Positions 43,877 to 52,690 of a stretch of 64,000 nucleotides of DNA are shown piece after piece. Position numbers and translations under genes: made by a program. Location: assembly GCF_002018875.1 (NCBI RefSeq), contig NZ_MVOL01000017.1, positions 1 through 64,000 of the forward strand, written 5' to 3'. This DNA is from Pseudomonas sp. MF4836. Lineage in GTDB: Bacteria; Pseudomonadota; Gammaproteobacteria; Pseudomonadales; Pseudomonadaceae. Numbering within the stretch: the first letter of the stretch is position 1; every line of letters starts with the position of its first letter. The notes under the pieces were generated by a model that was given only the letters and a program-made list of their open reading frames with translations, ran no database searches and was not told where the DNA came from.

Positions 43877-45043
43877 TTAGGGGCGCGGCGCTCGGTGCCA
43901 GGCCAGGAGGACGAGAAACAGCAGCGCCACCGCCCCCACCGTGAGCATCAAGCCACTGGCGCTGATATGGGACACCGCCAACCCCGTGGCAATCGGTCCG
44001 AGGACACTGCCCAGGGTGTAGAACAGCGCGATCGCGGTCATGGCAGTCGACACCTGATGCTCAGCCACCCGCTCGCCGGCTTCCATCACCGCCAGGGTAT
44101 TCAGGCCGCCGATGGCCCCGCCCCAGACAAACACCAGCAACGACGCCAGCCACGGCCACGGCTGGCTCAAGGGGATGGCCAGGGTGCCCGCCAGCACCAG
44201 CAGTGCGCAGGTCCGTTGTGCGCTGCGGCTGCAAGTGCGGTCGGCGAGCCAGCCCAGGGGCAGTTGCAACAGAGTGCCGCCGGCACCGAACAAGGCAATA
44301 AACAAGGTGGCGGCGGTCAGCAGATAACCGGCGGACACGCTGTAGCCGGCCAGAAAAGCCACCGACGAGGTTTCGCAGAAGCCGGCGACGAAGGCCCCGC
44401 ACAAGGCCAGGGGGATCAGCGTAAACAACCGCGAATGGTGTTTGGCCAGGGGCGTTTGCGGGCGACAGTCATGGGCCAGCAGGCTCAGGGCCAGGCCAGC
44501 GCTGAGGGCAATGATCGCGGCGCAGGCCAGGTACGGCAGCCGCCCCTCAACCCCCAGCGCCACCAGCAGCAAAGGCCCGGCGGCGATGCCCAGGCCCATC
44601 AGGGTTTCGTGCACGCCAATCGCCCGGCCGCGTTCGCTGCGGCTGGCCACCGCGACAATCCAGGTGTCGCAAGCGATCCAGCGCAGGATCAGGCCGATAC
44701 CCAACAGGAAATTCAACAGAAACAGCAGCACCAGGTGCTCGCTGAAGGCCATGCCCAACAGTGCCAGCACGCTGAGCAAGGCACTCAGCAGGTTGGTCCG
44801 GACCAGCCCGAGCCGGGCCAGGATCCTCGGCACCTGCTTGTACAGCAGCAGGATCGCCAGCCAGGCCGCGCTGACGATCAGGCCGATCCCGGTCGCGCCG
44901 ACGCCGCGCTGCTCCAGGGACAACGACAGCAACGGCGTGACGGTGCCGATCTGCACGATCTGCGACAGCACCGACAACAGGTTGATCCGGGTCAGGGCTG
45001 CCCAGCGCTGACGGGCGCCGGGATCCGGGCTGAGCTGTTGCAT
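43877..45043 (-). CDS. MFS transporter
   Basis: 388 residues, about 12 hydrophobic helices, with the MFS loop pattern at 'GWLADRTCSRSAQ'. Last gene of the minus-strand operon after the SsuA-like gene, convergent with the SsuB-like gene. Cargo unknown; export of a methylated or sulfur product, or drug-type efflux, is possible. Confidence 0.87.
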   Translation of the reverse strand: MQQLSPDPGARQRWAALTRINLLSVLSQIVQIGTVTPLLSLSLEQRGVGATGIGLIVSAAWLAILLLYKQVPRILARLGLVRTNLLSALLSVLALLGMAFSEHLVLLFLLNFLLGIGLILRWIACDTWIVAVASRSERGRAIGVHETLMGLGIAAGPLLLVALGVEGRLPYLACAAIIALSAGLALSLLAHDCRPQTPLAKHHSRLFTLIPLALCGAFVAGFCETSSVAFLAGYSVSAGYLLTAATLFIALFGAGGTLLQLPLGWLADRTCSRSAQRTCALLVLAGTLAIPLSQPWPWLASLLVFVWGGAIGGLNTLAVMEAGERVAEHQVSTAMTAIALFYTLGSVLGPIATGLAVSHISASGLMLTVGAVALLFLVLLAWHRAPRP

Positions 45044-45092
45044 CGGGACCTTTCCTTGTCTGCCGTTGCTTGACCGCGCCGTGCGCGAGGGT

Positions 45093-46040
45093 TCAGTCGG
45101 CCAAGGCCTTCTGGAACGACTGATCGATGATCGGCGCGGTGTTCAAGGGCGCCTGCAGGGTCTTGACCTTGAACAGAAAGTCCGCCGTGCCTTGCAGGTC
45201 AGCGGCGGCCTGGGCATCCACCGGCCCCAGGGTCAGATGCGCCTGGCGCAACCAGTGGCGCGATACGCCCTGGTCGAGGTTGGCTTTTTTCGCCCAGAGG
45301 TCGGCGTACTCGTCCGTGTGGGTATCGACCCAGGCCCGGGCTTTTTTCAGGCGCTGGAGGAAGTCGGCAATGGCTTCACGCTTGCTGTCGATGGACGGCG
45401 TGGAGGCGGCAATTGCGCTGAGGCCAGGCATCAGGCCTTTGGCACTGACAATCGGACGCGCGCCGGAAAACAGGATCTGCTGGGAGATATAGGGTTCCCA
45501 CACCGGAAACGCGTCGATGCTGCCCTGGGGCAAGGCCGCCGCGGCGTCAATCGGCATCAGTTTGACCCACTGCACGTAATCTTCCGGCAGCCCGGCCTGC
45601 TCCAGGGCGCGCAAGGTCAGTTGCTGGCTCCAGGCGCCGGGCCAGTAGGCGACTTTCTTGCCCTTGAGGTCGGTGATGCTCTTGGCAGTGGAGTCTTTGC
45701 CCACCAGCAAGGCGATGGTGTCGGGATTTTGCCGGGAAACGCCGATCAGTTTCACCGGCGCCTGCTTGGCCGCCAGGAACAGGAACCCGGAATCCCCGAG
45801 AAAGCCCAGGTCCAGGGCCCCGGTATTCAGGGCTTCGGCCAGGGGCGCGGCGGCCTGGAAGTGTTTCCAGTCCACGGTATAGGGCGCGCCTTCCAGCACC
45901 CCGGAAGCTTCGACCGAGGCGCGGATGTTGTAGTAGTTCTGATCGCCGATATGCAGCACCGGCTTGTCGGCCGCGTGCGCCAGGGGCGCGGCGAGTATGG
46001 CGCCGGCCAGCAGCACGCGCAGGTGTCGGGAGAATTTCAT
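45093..46040 (-). CDS. Sulfonate-type ABC substrate-binding protein (SsuA-like)
   Basis: 315 residues from the ATG at 46038-46040. A clear Sec signal (MKFSRHLRVLLAGAILAAPL, cleavage near AHA-AD), then an SsuA fold ('AEALNTGALDLGFLGDSGFL', 'DLKGKKVAYWPGAWSQQLTL'). Unlike the DszB-like proteins it is evidently exported. It is the natural partner of the SsuC/SsuC/SsuB-like genes at 41504-43848, although it is transcribed from the opposite strand with methyl-sulfur genes. Confidence 0.9.
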   Translation of the reverse strand: MKFSRHLRVLLAGAILAAPLAHAADKPVLHIGDQNYYNIRASVEASGVLEGAPYTVDWKHFQAAAPLAEALNTGALDLGFLGDSGFLFLAAKQAPVKLIGVSRQNPDTIALLVGKDSTAKSITDLKGKKVAYWPGAWSQQLTLRALEQAGLPEDYVQWVKLMPIDAAAALPQGSIDAFPVWEPYISQQILFSGARPIVSAKGLMPGLSAIAASTPSIDSKREAIADFLQRLKKARAWVDTHTDEYADLWAKKANLDQGVSRHWLRQAHLTLGPVDAQAAADLQGTADFLFKVKTLQAPLNTAPIIDQSFQKALAD

Positions 46041-46106
46041 GCAGACCTCACAACAATCATCAAGGGAAAGCCGGGCGCGGCACGCGGGCCGCGACCGGTT
46101 CAAGGT

Positions 46107-47456
46107 TCAGAGCGAGCAAGCGCTGGCGCCGTGTTTTTCCAGGTAACGCTGGTGTTCTTCGGCGGCCAGTTCGAACTCGCCCAGGGGCAGCACCACGGTC
46201 GCCACCGGTTTGGCCAGGCGTCCGCTGGCTTCAAGTTGCTCGCGGGCAGCCTCGGCACTGGCGGCCTGTTCGGGGCCATTGACGAACAACGCCGAGCGGT
46301 ATTTGACCCCGACATCCGCCCCCTGACGGTCGACCGAGGTCGGGTCGTGCAGGGTCCAGAACGCCTCGATCAGGCGGCTGTAGGCAATCTGCCGGGGGTC
46401 GAAATCAACCTGCACGACTTCTATCGACAGCACCTCGCCACTGGCAGGCCGGGCAAAGCCGACACGGCTGTCGAGCACCCCGGGCAATTGCCGGAAGGCC
46501 GCTTCGGCGCCCCAGAAACAACCGGCGCCAAAGGTCGCCTGCTGCACCTCTGCCGCGAACCAGTGGCGGTGCAGCGCGGCGATGTGTTCCGGGCCGATGC
46601 CGCAGCAACCGCCGACAATGCTCGCCCCGGCCTCAACCCAGGTGCGCGCCCAGTGCAGGTACGACTCGGGGCCCAGGTCATCGCGGATCTGCAACAAGGT
46701 GCTGTTGGCTTTGGCATCGCTGCTGACCACCGGGAACGCGTTGGCATACACCCCCAACTCCAGGTCCAGGCCCAGGGCTTCGAGCACCTGCCGCCCATCG
46801 TGCAGCGCCTGAGCCATGACCTCGGGCTGGCTGCAATTGAACAGCACTGCCCTGGCCCCCAGTTGCGCCGCCACCTGCACCGCCTCGGCCACCGCTTCGC
46901 CGGAACGCAGGCGCGCCACGCCATCGGCGCCCGGCACGTCGAGCAAGGTGAATGACAGCCACAACGGCTTGTTGTCGCTGCCCAGGGCTTCGGCCACGGC
47001 ACGGACTTCCGCGATCGAGCTTTGGGTTTCCGCCAGCCACAGGTCGACGTGGGCACTCAGGCCGTCGATCAGTACCCGGTGGATGGCCACCGAACGCGAG
47101 TGATCGAACAGGTCCGGGCGATAGGAGCCCAGGGCCGGCGGCAACGAACCGGCAACGATCACCGCTTCCCCACTGTCGGCAGCGGCCTGGCGCGCCACCT
47201 GCCCGGCACGCTCGGCCAGGGCCCGGCCCTGTTGGTTAAAGCGTTGTTCGCCGATATGAAAAGGCACCAGGGCGTAGCTGTTGCTGGTGATCACCCGTGC
47301 CCCAGCCTCGATAAAGGCGCGGTGGGCCCGGAGCACGAACTCGGGGGCTTCGATCAGCGCCAGGGCCGACCATTCCGGCTGGCGAAATGGCGCGCCGATG
47401 CGCTGCAGCTCGCGACCCATGCCGCCATCGAGCAGACGCAGGCTGGCGCTGGTCAT
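46107..47456 (-). CDS. Homocysteine S-methyltransferase fused to an MsrA domain
   Basis: 449 residues from the ATG at 47454-47456, overlapping the upstream stop by 4 bases. Residues about 1-300 are an MmuM-like homocysteine S-methyltransferase ('LRLLDGGMGRELQRIG'; zinc cysteines in 'FNCSQPE' and 'GGCCGIGPEHI'). Residues about 305-449 are a methionine sulfoxide reductase A domain (catalytic Cys in 'GAGCFWGAEAAF', then 'HDPTSVDRQGADVGVKYRSA'). The usual MsrA GYxGG is changed (SRVGFARP). It would make methionine from homocysteine plus a methyl donor such as S-methylmethionine, and reduce methionine sulfoxide. Fusion is unusual. Confidence 0.88.
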   Translation of the reverse strand: MTSASLRLLDGGMGRELQRIGAPFRQPEWSALALIEAPEFVLRAHRAFIEAGARVITSNSYALVPFHIGEQRFNQQGRALAERAGQVARQAAADSGEAVIVAGSLPPALGSYRPDLFDHSRSVAIHRVLIDGLSAHVDLWLAETQSSIAEVRAVAEALGSDNKPLWLSFTLLDVPGADGVARLRSGEAVAEAVQVAAQLGARAVLFNCSQPEVMAQALHDGRQVLEALGLDLELGVYANAFPVVSSDAKANSTLLQIRDDLGPESYLHWARTWVEAGASIVGGCCGIGPEHIAALHRHWFAAEVQQATFGAGCFWGAEAAFRQLPGVLDSRVGFARPASGEVLSIEVVQVDFDPRQIAYSRLIEAFWTLHDPTSVDRQGADVGVKYRSALFVNGPEQAASAEAAREQLEASGRLAKPVATVVLPLGEFELAAEEHQRYLEKHGASACSL

Positions 47457-48514
47457 TGAATCGCCCCTACGGTCTGCTGCGGCTCGGCCAGCCATTTGTC
47501 GACCGTTGCCCGGTTGGCATCGACCCAGGCCTTGGCCGCGACGTCAGCCGGTTGCTTTTCTTTTTCGATCTGCAGGATCAGGCCATTGAGCACGGCCGGG
47601 TCGAGGGCCACGTTATGCAGGAAGCTGGCGATGCGTGGCGCGCGTTGCTGCAAGGTGGCAGAGGCCAGGACGTAGACCTTGGCATCCGGGAAGGCGCAGG
47701 TGATTTTGCTTTTGTTCAGCCAGTCCGGGTCCACCGTCGGGCTGATGAACTTCCAGCAACCATCGGCCTTGTACAACGGGTCACCCTTCTTGTTGTCCTG
47801 GGCATAGCCGTCGAATGCCGGCTCTTCCAGGCGGCGCAGGTCGAAGGCGGAGAAGATCCAGTCCGGGGTGTAGGCATAAAACACCACGCCGCGCCCGGCC
47901 TTGTAGGCCGCCGAGAGCTTGGCGTAGGTCACCGACGCTTCGGTGGACACTGCTTCGAACTTGTCGGCAAACCCGTAATCCTTGGCCTTGACCTGGCCGA
48001 TGTAAGTCGACTCCCAACCTGCCGGGCCCACCAGCAGCTGGGCTTCACCGCCGCCCAGGGGTTCGAAGAGCTTGGCCACTTCCGGTTTCTTCAGGTCGTA
48101 GACGCTCTTGACCCCGTATTTGTCTTGCAGGTAACCCGGGATGTAGAAGCCCTGTTCGCCGGCATAGGGCTGCTTGTTGGGCACCAGCGAATGCTTGTCG
48201 CCGGTCACGTATTTGGCCCAGGCGGCCGACTGATTGGGCAGCCAGATATCGGTCAGCACATCCACCGAACCGTCGCCCTTGGCGGCGGCGCTGAGCAGCA
48301 CCGCAACGTCGCCGGCCAGGTAGGACACATCACCGTCGAGGCGGGTCTTGATCACCTCGCCGAGGATGTGCTGGATGGCGATGGCGCCGGTCCAGTTCTG
48401 TTCGCCGATGACGATTTTGTCCTTGGCCAGCACGGTGGCCGGCAGGCTCAGGGTAGCCAGTAATGCAGCGGCACCCAGGGTGCGCGAAAGGCGTGTCTTC
48501 ACGGTATGTCTCAC
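47453..48514 (-). CDS. Betaine-type ABC substrate-binding protein (ProX/OpuAC family)
   Basis: 353 residues. Signal peptide about 1-30 ('LGAAALLATLSLPATVLA'), then an OpuAC-type domain ('IVIGEQNWTGAIAIQHILGE', 'DVLTDIWLPNQ', 'FYAYTPDWIF'). These bind quaternary ammonium or sulfonium compounds. Being coupled to a homocysteine S-methyltransferase, an S-methylated ligand such as S-methylmethionine or dimethylsulfoniopropionate is a good guess. Its start overlaps the ATPase-permease stop by 4 bases. Confidence 0.88.
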   Translation of the reverse strand: MRHTVKTRLSRTLGAAALLATLSLPATVLAKDKIVIGEQNWTGAIAIQHILGEVIKTRLDGDVSYLAGDVAVLLSAAAKGDGSVDVLTDIWLPNQSAAWAKYVTGDKHSLVPNKQPYAGEQGFYIPGYLQDKYGVKSVYDLKKPEVAKLFEPLGGGEAQLLVGPAGWESTYIGQVKAKDYGFADKFEAVSTEASVTYAKLSAAYKAGRGVVFYAYTPDWIFSAFDLRRLEEPAFDGYAQDNKKGDPLYKADGCWKFISPTVDPDWLNKSKITCAFPDAKVYVLASATLQQRAPRIASFLHNVALDPAVLNGLILQIEKEKQPADVAAKAWVDANRATVDKWLAEPQQTVGAIQ

Positions 48515-50607
48515 TTTTGGTTAGAGGTGGAGCCTTGCTTGCGCAGGCTCGACTGAATGATTCGGTCCGGGATCAGCGCGCACAGCACAATCGCCGCACC
48601 GGCCAACATGCCTTCGCCGCCCTTGATGTTGCGCAACGCGGTCATCACGTCGTAGCCCAGGCCTCCGGCGCCAATCAGCGCCGCGACCACCACCATCGAC
48701 AGGCTCATGACGATGGTCTGGTTGACCCCCAGCAGCAGCGAGCGACGAGCCAGGGGCAGTTGCACCTTGAGCAGGGTCTGCCAGGGGCTGGCGCCGTGGG
48801 CGACGGCGGCTTCCACCGCGTCCTTGGGCACTTCCTGGATGCCCAGGGAGGTCAGGCGGATCATCGGCGCCAGGGCGAAAATCACCGTGGCGATCACGGC
48901 CGGGGTCTTGCCCACCGAGAAAAACGCCACGGCCGGAATCAGGTACACAAAGGTCGGCAGGGTCTGCATCACATCCAGCAAGGGCGTGATCAGGCGCCGG
49001 GCCAGGGGGCGCTTGGCCAGGATGATCCCGGTGGGCACGCCGATGGCCAGGGCAATCAGCACCGAGGAGCCGACCAAGGCCAGGGTGGCGATGGTGCGCT
49101 CCCAGAAACCGAACAGGCCGATATAGAGCAGGGCCACGGTGCTGGTCAGGGCCAGGGCGGTGCCCGCCGAACGCCATGCCAGCAACACCAGGGCCAGGGC
49201 CGCAACCGGCCAGGGCAGCCAGCCAAGGACGTTTTCCACGCCCTCGATCACGGTGCGCACGGCGACTATCACCCCGACAAAGGCGCTTTCGAAGTTGACC
49301 TGGGACCAACTGATGAATTGATCGATGCTGTCGGCGGTCAGCAGCAGCGCCTGGCGGTTGGCCGGGAACTGCAACAGCGCACCGCTGGCGTCCGGCGTCA
49401 CCACCCGCCAGACCACCAGCGCCTGGCTGATCAGCAGCACCAGCAGGGCCAGGCCCCAGCCGGCCTGGGCCCGACGCAGCGGCTTGGCACTCTGGCTGAT
49501 GGCAATAAAACGGCTGGCGGCCAATACCGCGACGGCCACCAGCGCCGGCAGCCAGGCGCCCTGCAGCACCCCGCGGGCCAGGGTCGCAAGGGCCGCCAGT
49601 TCAGCGCCGAAGGTCAACCAGAACAGCCCGCCACGGCCACGGGCGGCCAGGGCTGCGGGCCCCAGGAGCAAGGCTTGCCAGCCGGGCAGCCCCTGGGTAT
49701 AGGCCACTGCGCCGGCGCTGTTGGCCACCGGCCGAGGGGGCTCGGCGGCCTGAGGCGCGGCCACTGGCGACGGGCCGCAATCACGAAAAAAGTCCGCCAC
49801 TTCGGCATCTGCCGGTTGTTCGAGCAACTGCTGCGGGGTGCCGACCTGCACCAGTTGGCCATGGCGCAACACGGCGATCCGGTCCGCCAGGCGCACCGCT
49901 TCGACCGGGTCGTGGGTGACCAGCAAGGTGCTGATACCGCGCTCGCGCACCAGGGACAGGAAATGGCTTTGCAGGTCGCGCCGGATGGTCGGGTCCAGGG
50001 CGCTGAAGGGTTCGTCCATCAGCAGGATGTCCGGCTCGCTGACCAGCGCCCGTGCCAGGCCGACCCGTTGCTGCATGCCGCCCGACAACTCATGGGGGTA
50101 ATGCTCGCCCCAGCCTTCCAGGCCCACGGCCCGCAACTGCACGGCCGCTGCGGCGTGACGCAAGGCCTCGGGTTCGCCGCGCAACTCCAGGGGCAAGGCC
50201 ACGTTATCGAGCACGCTGCGATGGGGCAGCAGGCCGAAGTGCTGGAACACCATGCCGATACGCCGCGAGCGCAGCTCACGCAGGCCCTGGGGGCTCAGGC
50301 CGCTGATGGCCTGGCCGTCGATCAGCACCTCGCCGCTGCTGGGCTCGATCAAGCGGTTGATATGGCGCAGCAAGGTGGACTTGCCGCTGCCGGAGGTGCC
50401 CATCAGGCACAGCACTTCACCGCGCCGCACCTTGAGGCTGACGTTGCTCACCGCCGGCGCTTTCGACCCTGCGTGATCACGCCCGTAAGCCTTGGTGATA
50501 TCACGCAGTTCGAGCACCACGTCGGTCGCCCCGGCGGGATCGTCGAGGGAGATCGGCAGCCCGGAAGCGAGCCGCGATTGCGCCACAGAAGTTTGAATGA
50601 TTGACAC
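48511..50607 (-). CDS. Fused betaine-type ABC ATPase and permease (ProV-ProW fusion)
   Basis: 698 residues. Residues about 30-290 are a ProV/OpuAA ATPase (Walker A 'GTSGSGKST', signature 'LSGGMQQRVGLA', Walker B 'ILLMDEPFSALD'). A linker follows, and from about 320 to the end there is a ProW-like permease with several helices and loop 'DAVEAAVAHGASPWQTLLKV'. No CBS domains are seen in the ATPase part. First gene of the operon ProVW-ProX-methyltransferase/MsrA-SsuA-MFS. The frame is continuous through the junction, so the fusion is real in this sequence. Confidence 0.88.
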   Translation of the reverse strand: MSIIQTSVAQSRLASGLPISLDDPAGATDVVLELRDITKAYGRDHAGSKAPAVSNVSLKVRRGEVLCLMGTSGSGKSTLLRHINRLIEPSSGEVLIDGQAISGLSPQGLRELRSRRIGMVFQHFGLLPHRSVLDNVALPLELRGEPEALRHAAAAVQLRAVGLEGWGEHYPHELSGGMQQRVGLARALVSEPDILLMDEPFSALDPTIRRDLQSHFLSLVRERGISTLLVTHDPVEAVRLADRIAVLRHGQLVQVGTPQQLLEQPADAEVADFFRDCGPSPVAAPQAAEPPRPVANSAGAVAYTQGLPGWQALLLGPAALAARGRGGLFWLTFGAELAALATLARGVLQGAWLPALVAVAVLAASRFIAISQSAKPLRRAQAGWGLALLVLLISQALVVWRVVTPDASGALLQFPANRQALLLTADSIDQFISWSQVNFESAFVGVIVAVRTVIEGVENVLGWLPWPVAALALVLLAWRSAGTALALTSTVALLYIGLFGFWERTIATLALVGSSVLIALAIGVPTGIILAKRPLARRLITPLLDVMQTLPTFVYLIPAVAFFSVGKTPAVIATVIFALAPMIRLTSLGIQEVPKDAVEAAVAHGASPWQTLLKVQLPLARRSLLLGVNQTIVMSLSMVVVAALIGAGGLGYDVMTALRNIKGGEGMLAGAAIVLCALIPDRIIQSSLRKQGSTSNQK

Positions 50608-50719
50608 GACAGCTCCGCCAAGCGGCCCCGGCGGCGCCGCTCATGTGAGCCTGGGCGCCGGGGCTGGAAAAATGGACTGAACATCAGGCCAAGTCCTGTA
50701 GACGGACGCCTGACGCAAA

Positions 50720-50753
50720 GGCCGGGGTCTGCGCTGGTGCGCAGGCCCCGGCC
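50720..50753 (-). terminator. Very strong hairpin between the LysR gene and the ProVW operon
   Basis: A 15-bp stem (one G-T pair) with a 4-base loop: GGCCGGGG-T-CTGCGC-TGGT-GCGCAG-G-CCCCGGCC. On the minus strand it is followed by TTTGCG, so it can end the LysR transcript about 110 bases before the ProVW start. An attenuator role is possible. Confidence 0.6.
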
Positions 50754-50901
50754 CTTGCGACATAAAGCTAAACGATCTTAAAAACTACAATCCAATATCA
50801 TTTAGGAATTAGCTTAGGCTCAGGTTTATTCCTCTGCGCCCTCGACCGGCCCTGCCCACTCGCCGCTGGCAGGCACCCTGCCCCGGCCTCTGCGGCGAGC
50901 T

Positions 50902-51807
50902 TCAGGCTGCGTCGCCGATCTTCTTCAATGACGCGGCCACCAGCCGGCCAAAGGACTCCACCGGCCCCTGCAGATTGCCCAGGAAGTGCGGGTACACCAG
51001 CCACAGGTCCATCACCGGTTTGAAGTCCTTGAGCGGCACCACGGCCAACTGTTCGCGGTGGACGCTGCGCTCCAGCAACGGTCGCGGCACCAGGCCCAGC
51101 CCCAGGCCGTCGGCCACCAGGCCCAGTTGCAACTCGGTGCCGAAGGTTTCGAGGTTGACGCGCAAGGCCAGGCCCTGGTCCGACAGGGTACGTTGCAGGC
51201 CGGCGCGAAAACCGCAGCCATCGGGATTGAGCACCCAGCCGTTGTGGTAGCAGTCGGCAAGCTTGCAGGGGCGCTTGGGCACCAGGTCGCGGGCACAGAC
51301 CACTACCAGTTCGATCTTGCCGATGGATTGCCCAATGATGTTTTCCGGGAACACCTTGCCCGCCGGGAACAAGGCCACCACCGCATCGAGTTCGGCACTT
51401 TCGATCTTGCCCACCAACTGGCCGCCCCAGCCGGTGGCAACCTGGGCCCGCAGGTCGGGGTATTCGCTGCGCAGGTGCTTGAGCGCATCGAGCAGCACCA
51501 CATCGCCAATGGTTTGCGGCACGCCCAGGCGAAACAGCCCGGTAGGCGGCGTGTCGCTGGCTACCAGTTCACGCAGGGCGTCCATTTCCCGCAGGATCGA
51601 ACGGCACTGCTCATAGACCCGGGTGCCGATCACGGTGGGTTTCAAGGGTTTGGTATTGCGGTCGAACAGCTCCACCCCCAGGGCCTGCTCGAAGTTCTGT
51701 ACACGCCGGGTAATCGCCGGTTGAGTCAGTTGCAGCGACTCGGCCGCATGGCTGATCGATTGGCAACGAATCACTTCGACAAAGGCATCGATATCATCAA
51801 TTTTCAT
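50902..51807 (-). CDS. LysR-family transcriptional regulator
   Basis: 301 residues from the ATG at 51805-51807 (MKIDDIDAFVEVI), the usual LysR start; a 15-residue extension upstream is not family-like. HTH 'SISHAAESLQLTQPAITRRV', then a substrate-binding domain. It lies between the MetNIQ operon and the ProVW operon, both on the same strand, and is a candidate regulator of either. Not recognisably CysB or MetR. Confidence 0.9.
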   Translation of the reverse strand: MKIDDIDAFVEVIRCQSISHAAESLQLTQPAITRRVQNFEQALGVELFDRNTKPLKPTVIGTRVYEQCRSILREMDALRELVASDTPPTGLFRLGVPQTIGDVVLLDALKHLRSEYPDLRAQVATGWGGQLVGKIESAELDAVVALFPAGKVFPENIIGQSIGKIELVVVCARDLVPKRPCKLADCYHNGWVLNPDGCGFRAGLQRTLSDQGLALRVNLETFGTELQLGLVADGLGLGLVPRPLLERSVHREQLAVVPLKDFKPVMDLWLVYPHFLGNLQGPVESFGRLVAASLKKIGDAA

Positions 51808-51966
51808 TTGGCCCGCACATGAAAAACAGTCACTAAAATGTCGAAAAAGCATAGTTCCAATCAGCCGCCCTGCAAAGCCCGTTGATTGTTACGGCGCTTT
51901 TCACTGCCCCGCAGGGGGCTGATTGAAGCGACTGCAGCAGCCAGTCTGCAGATCCAGGCACCCACG

Positions 51967-51999
51967 AAAAAGCCCGGCGCGACCCTTCGCACCGGGCTT
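51967..51999 (-). terminator. Rho-independent terminator of the MetQ-MetN-MetI operon
   Basis: AAGCCCGG-14 nt-CCGGGCTT. On the minus strand the stem runs into TTTTTCG. It lies 19 bases past the MetI stop. Confidence 0.85.
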
Positions 52000-52018
52000 G
52001 CTGTGCTGCGTGACGGTT

Positions 52019-52690
52019 TCAGCGCCGGTGAGCCAGCGAGCGCACCAGGCGATCCCCCAGGCTCTGCACGCCCTGCACCAGAATCACCAGGACCACCACG
52101 GTGGCGACCATGATCTGGTTGTTGAAACGCTGGTAGCCGTAGCGAATCGCCAGGTCGCCCAGGCCACCACCGCCAATCACCCCGGCCATCGAGGAGAAAC
52201 CGATCAGCATCACCAGGGTCAGGGTGATCCCCGCCAACAGTGCCGGCAGCGCTTCGGGCAGCAGCACCTTGAAGATCACATGGCGAATGTCACCGCCCAT
52301 GGCCAGGATCGCTTCAATGCGCCCCTTGTCGACTTCATCCAGGGCGTTCTCGACGATTCGCGCAAAAAAAGGAAAGGCGCCAATGGTGATCGGCACCACC
52401 GCCGCCGTGCTGCCCAGGGTGGTGCCCACCACCAGCCGGGTCAGGGGAATCAAGGCGATCAGCATCACCACGAACGGCAGCGAGCGCCCCAGGTTGACCA
52501 GCGCCCCTAGGGCGTTGTTGAGCCTGGGCAGCGGATACAGGCCGCGGGCACGGCTGACAAACAGCAACACCCCCAGCGGCAGGCCGATCAGCAGGGTAAA
52601 GAGCCCGGCCAGCAACACCATGTACAGGGTTTCCCCGGTGGCGTTGAACAGCAGTTGGGCGATTTCATTCCAGTCAGTGGTTTTGTTCAT
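52019..52690 (-). CDS. metI: Methionine ABC transporter permease
   Basis: 223 residues, MetI family, five membrane segments; loop 'EAILAMGGDIRHVIFKVLLP' and the MetI-typical 'AGVIGGGGLGDLAIRYGYQR'. Its start overlaps the metN stop by 4 bases. Confidence 0.92.
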   Translation of the reverse strand: MNKTTDWNEIAQLLFNATGETLYMVLLAGLFTLLIGLPLGVLLFVSRARGLYPLPRLNNALGALVNLGRSLPFVVMLIALIPLTRLVVGTTLGSTAAVVPITIGAFPFFARIVENALDEVDKGRIEAILAMGGDIRHVIFKVLLPEALPALLAGITLTLVMLIGFSSMAGVIGGGGLGDLAIRYGYQRFNNQIMVATVVVLVILVQGVQSLGDRLVRSLAHRR

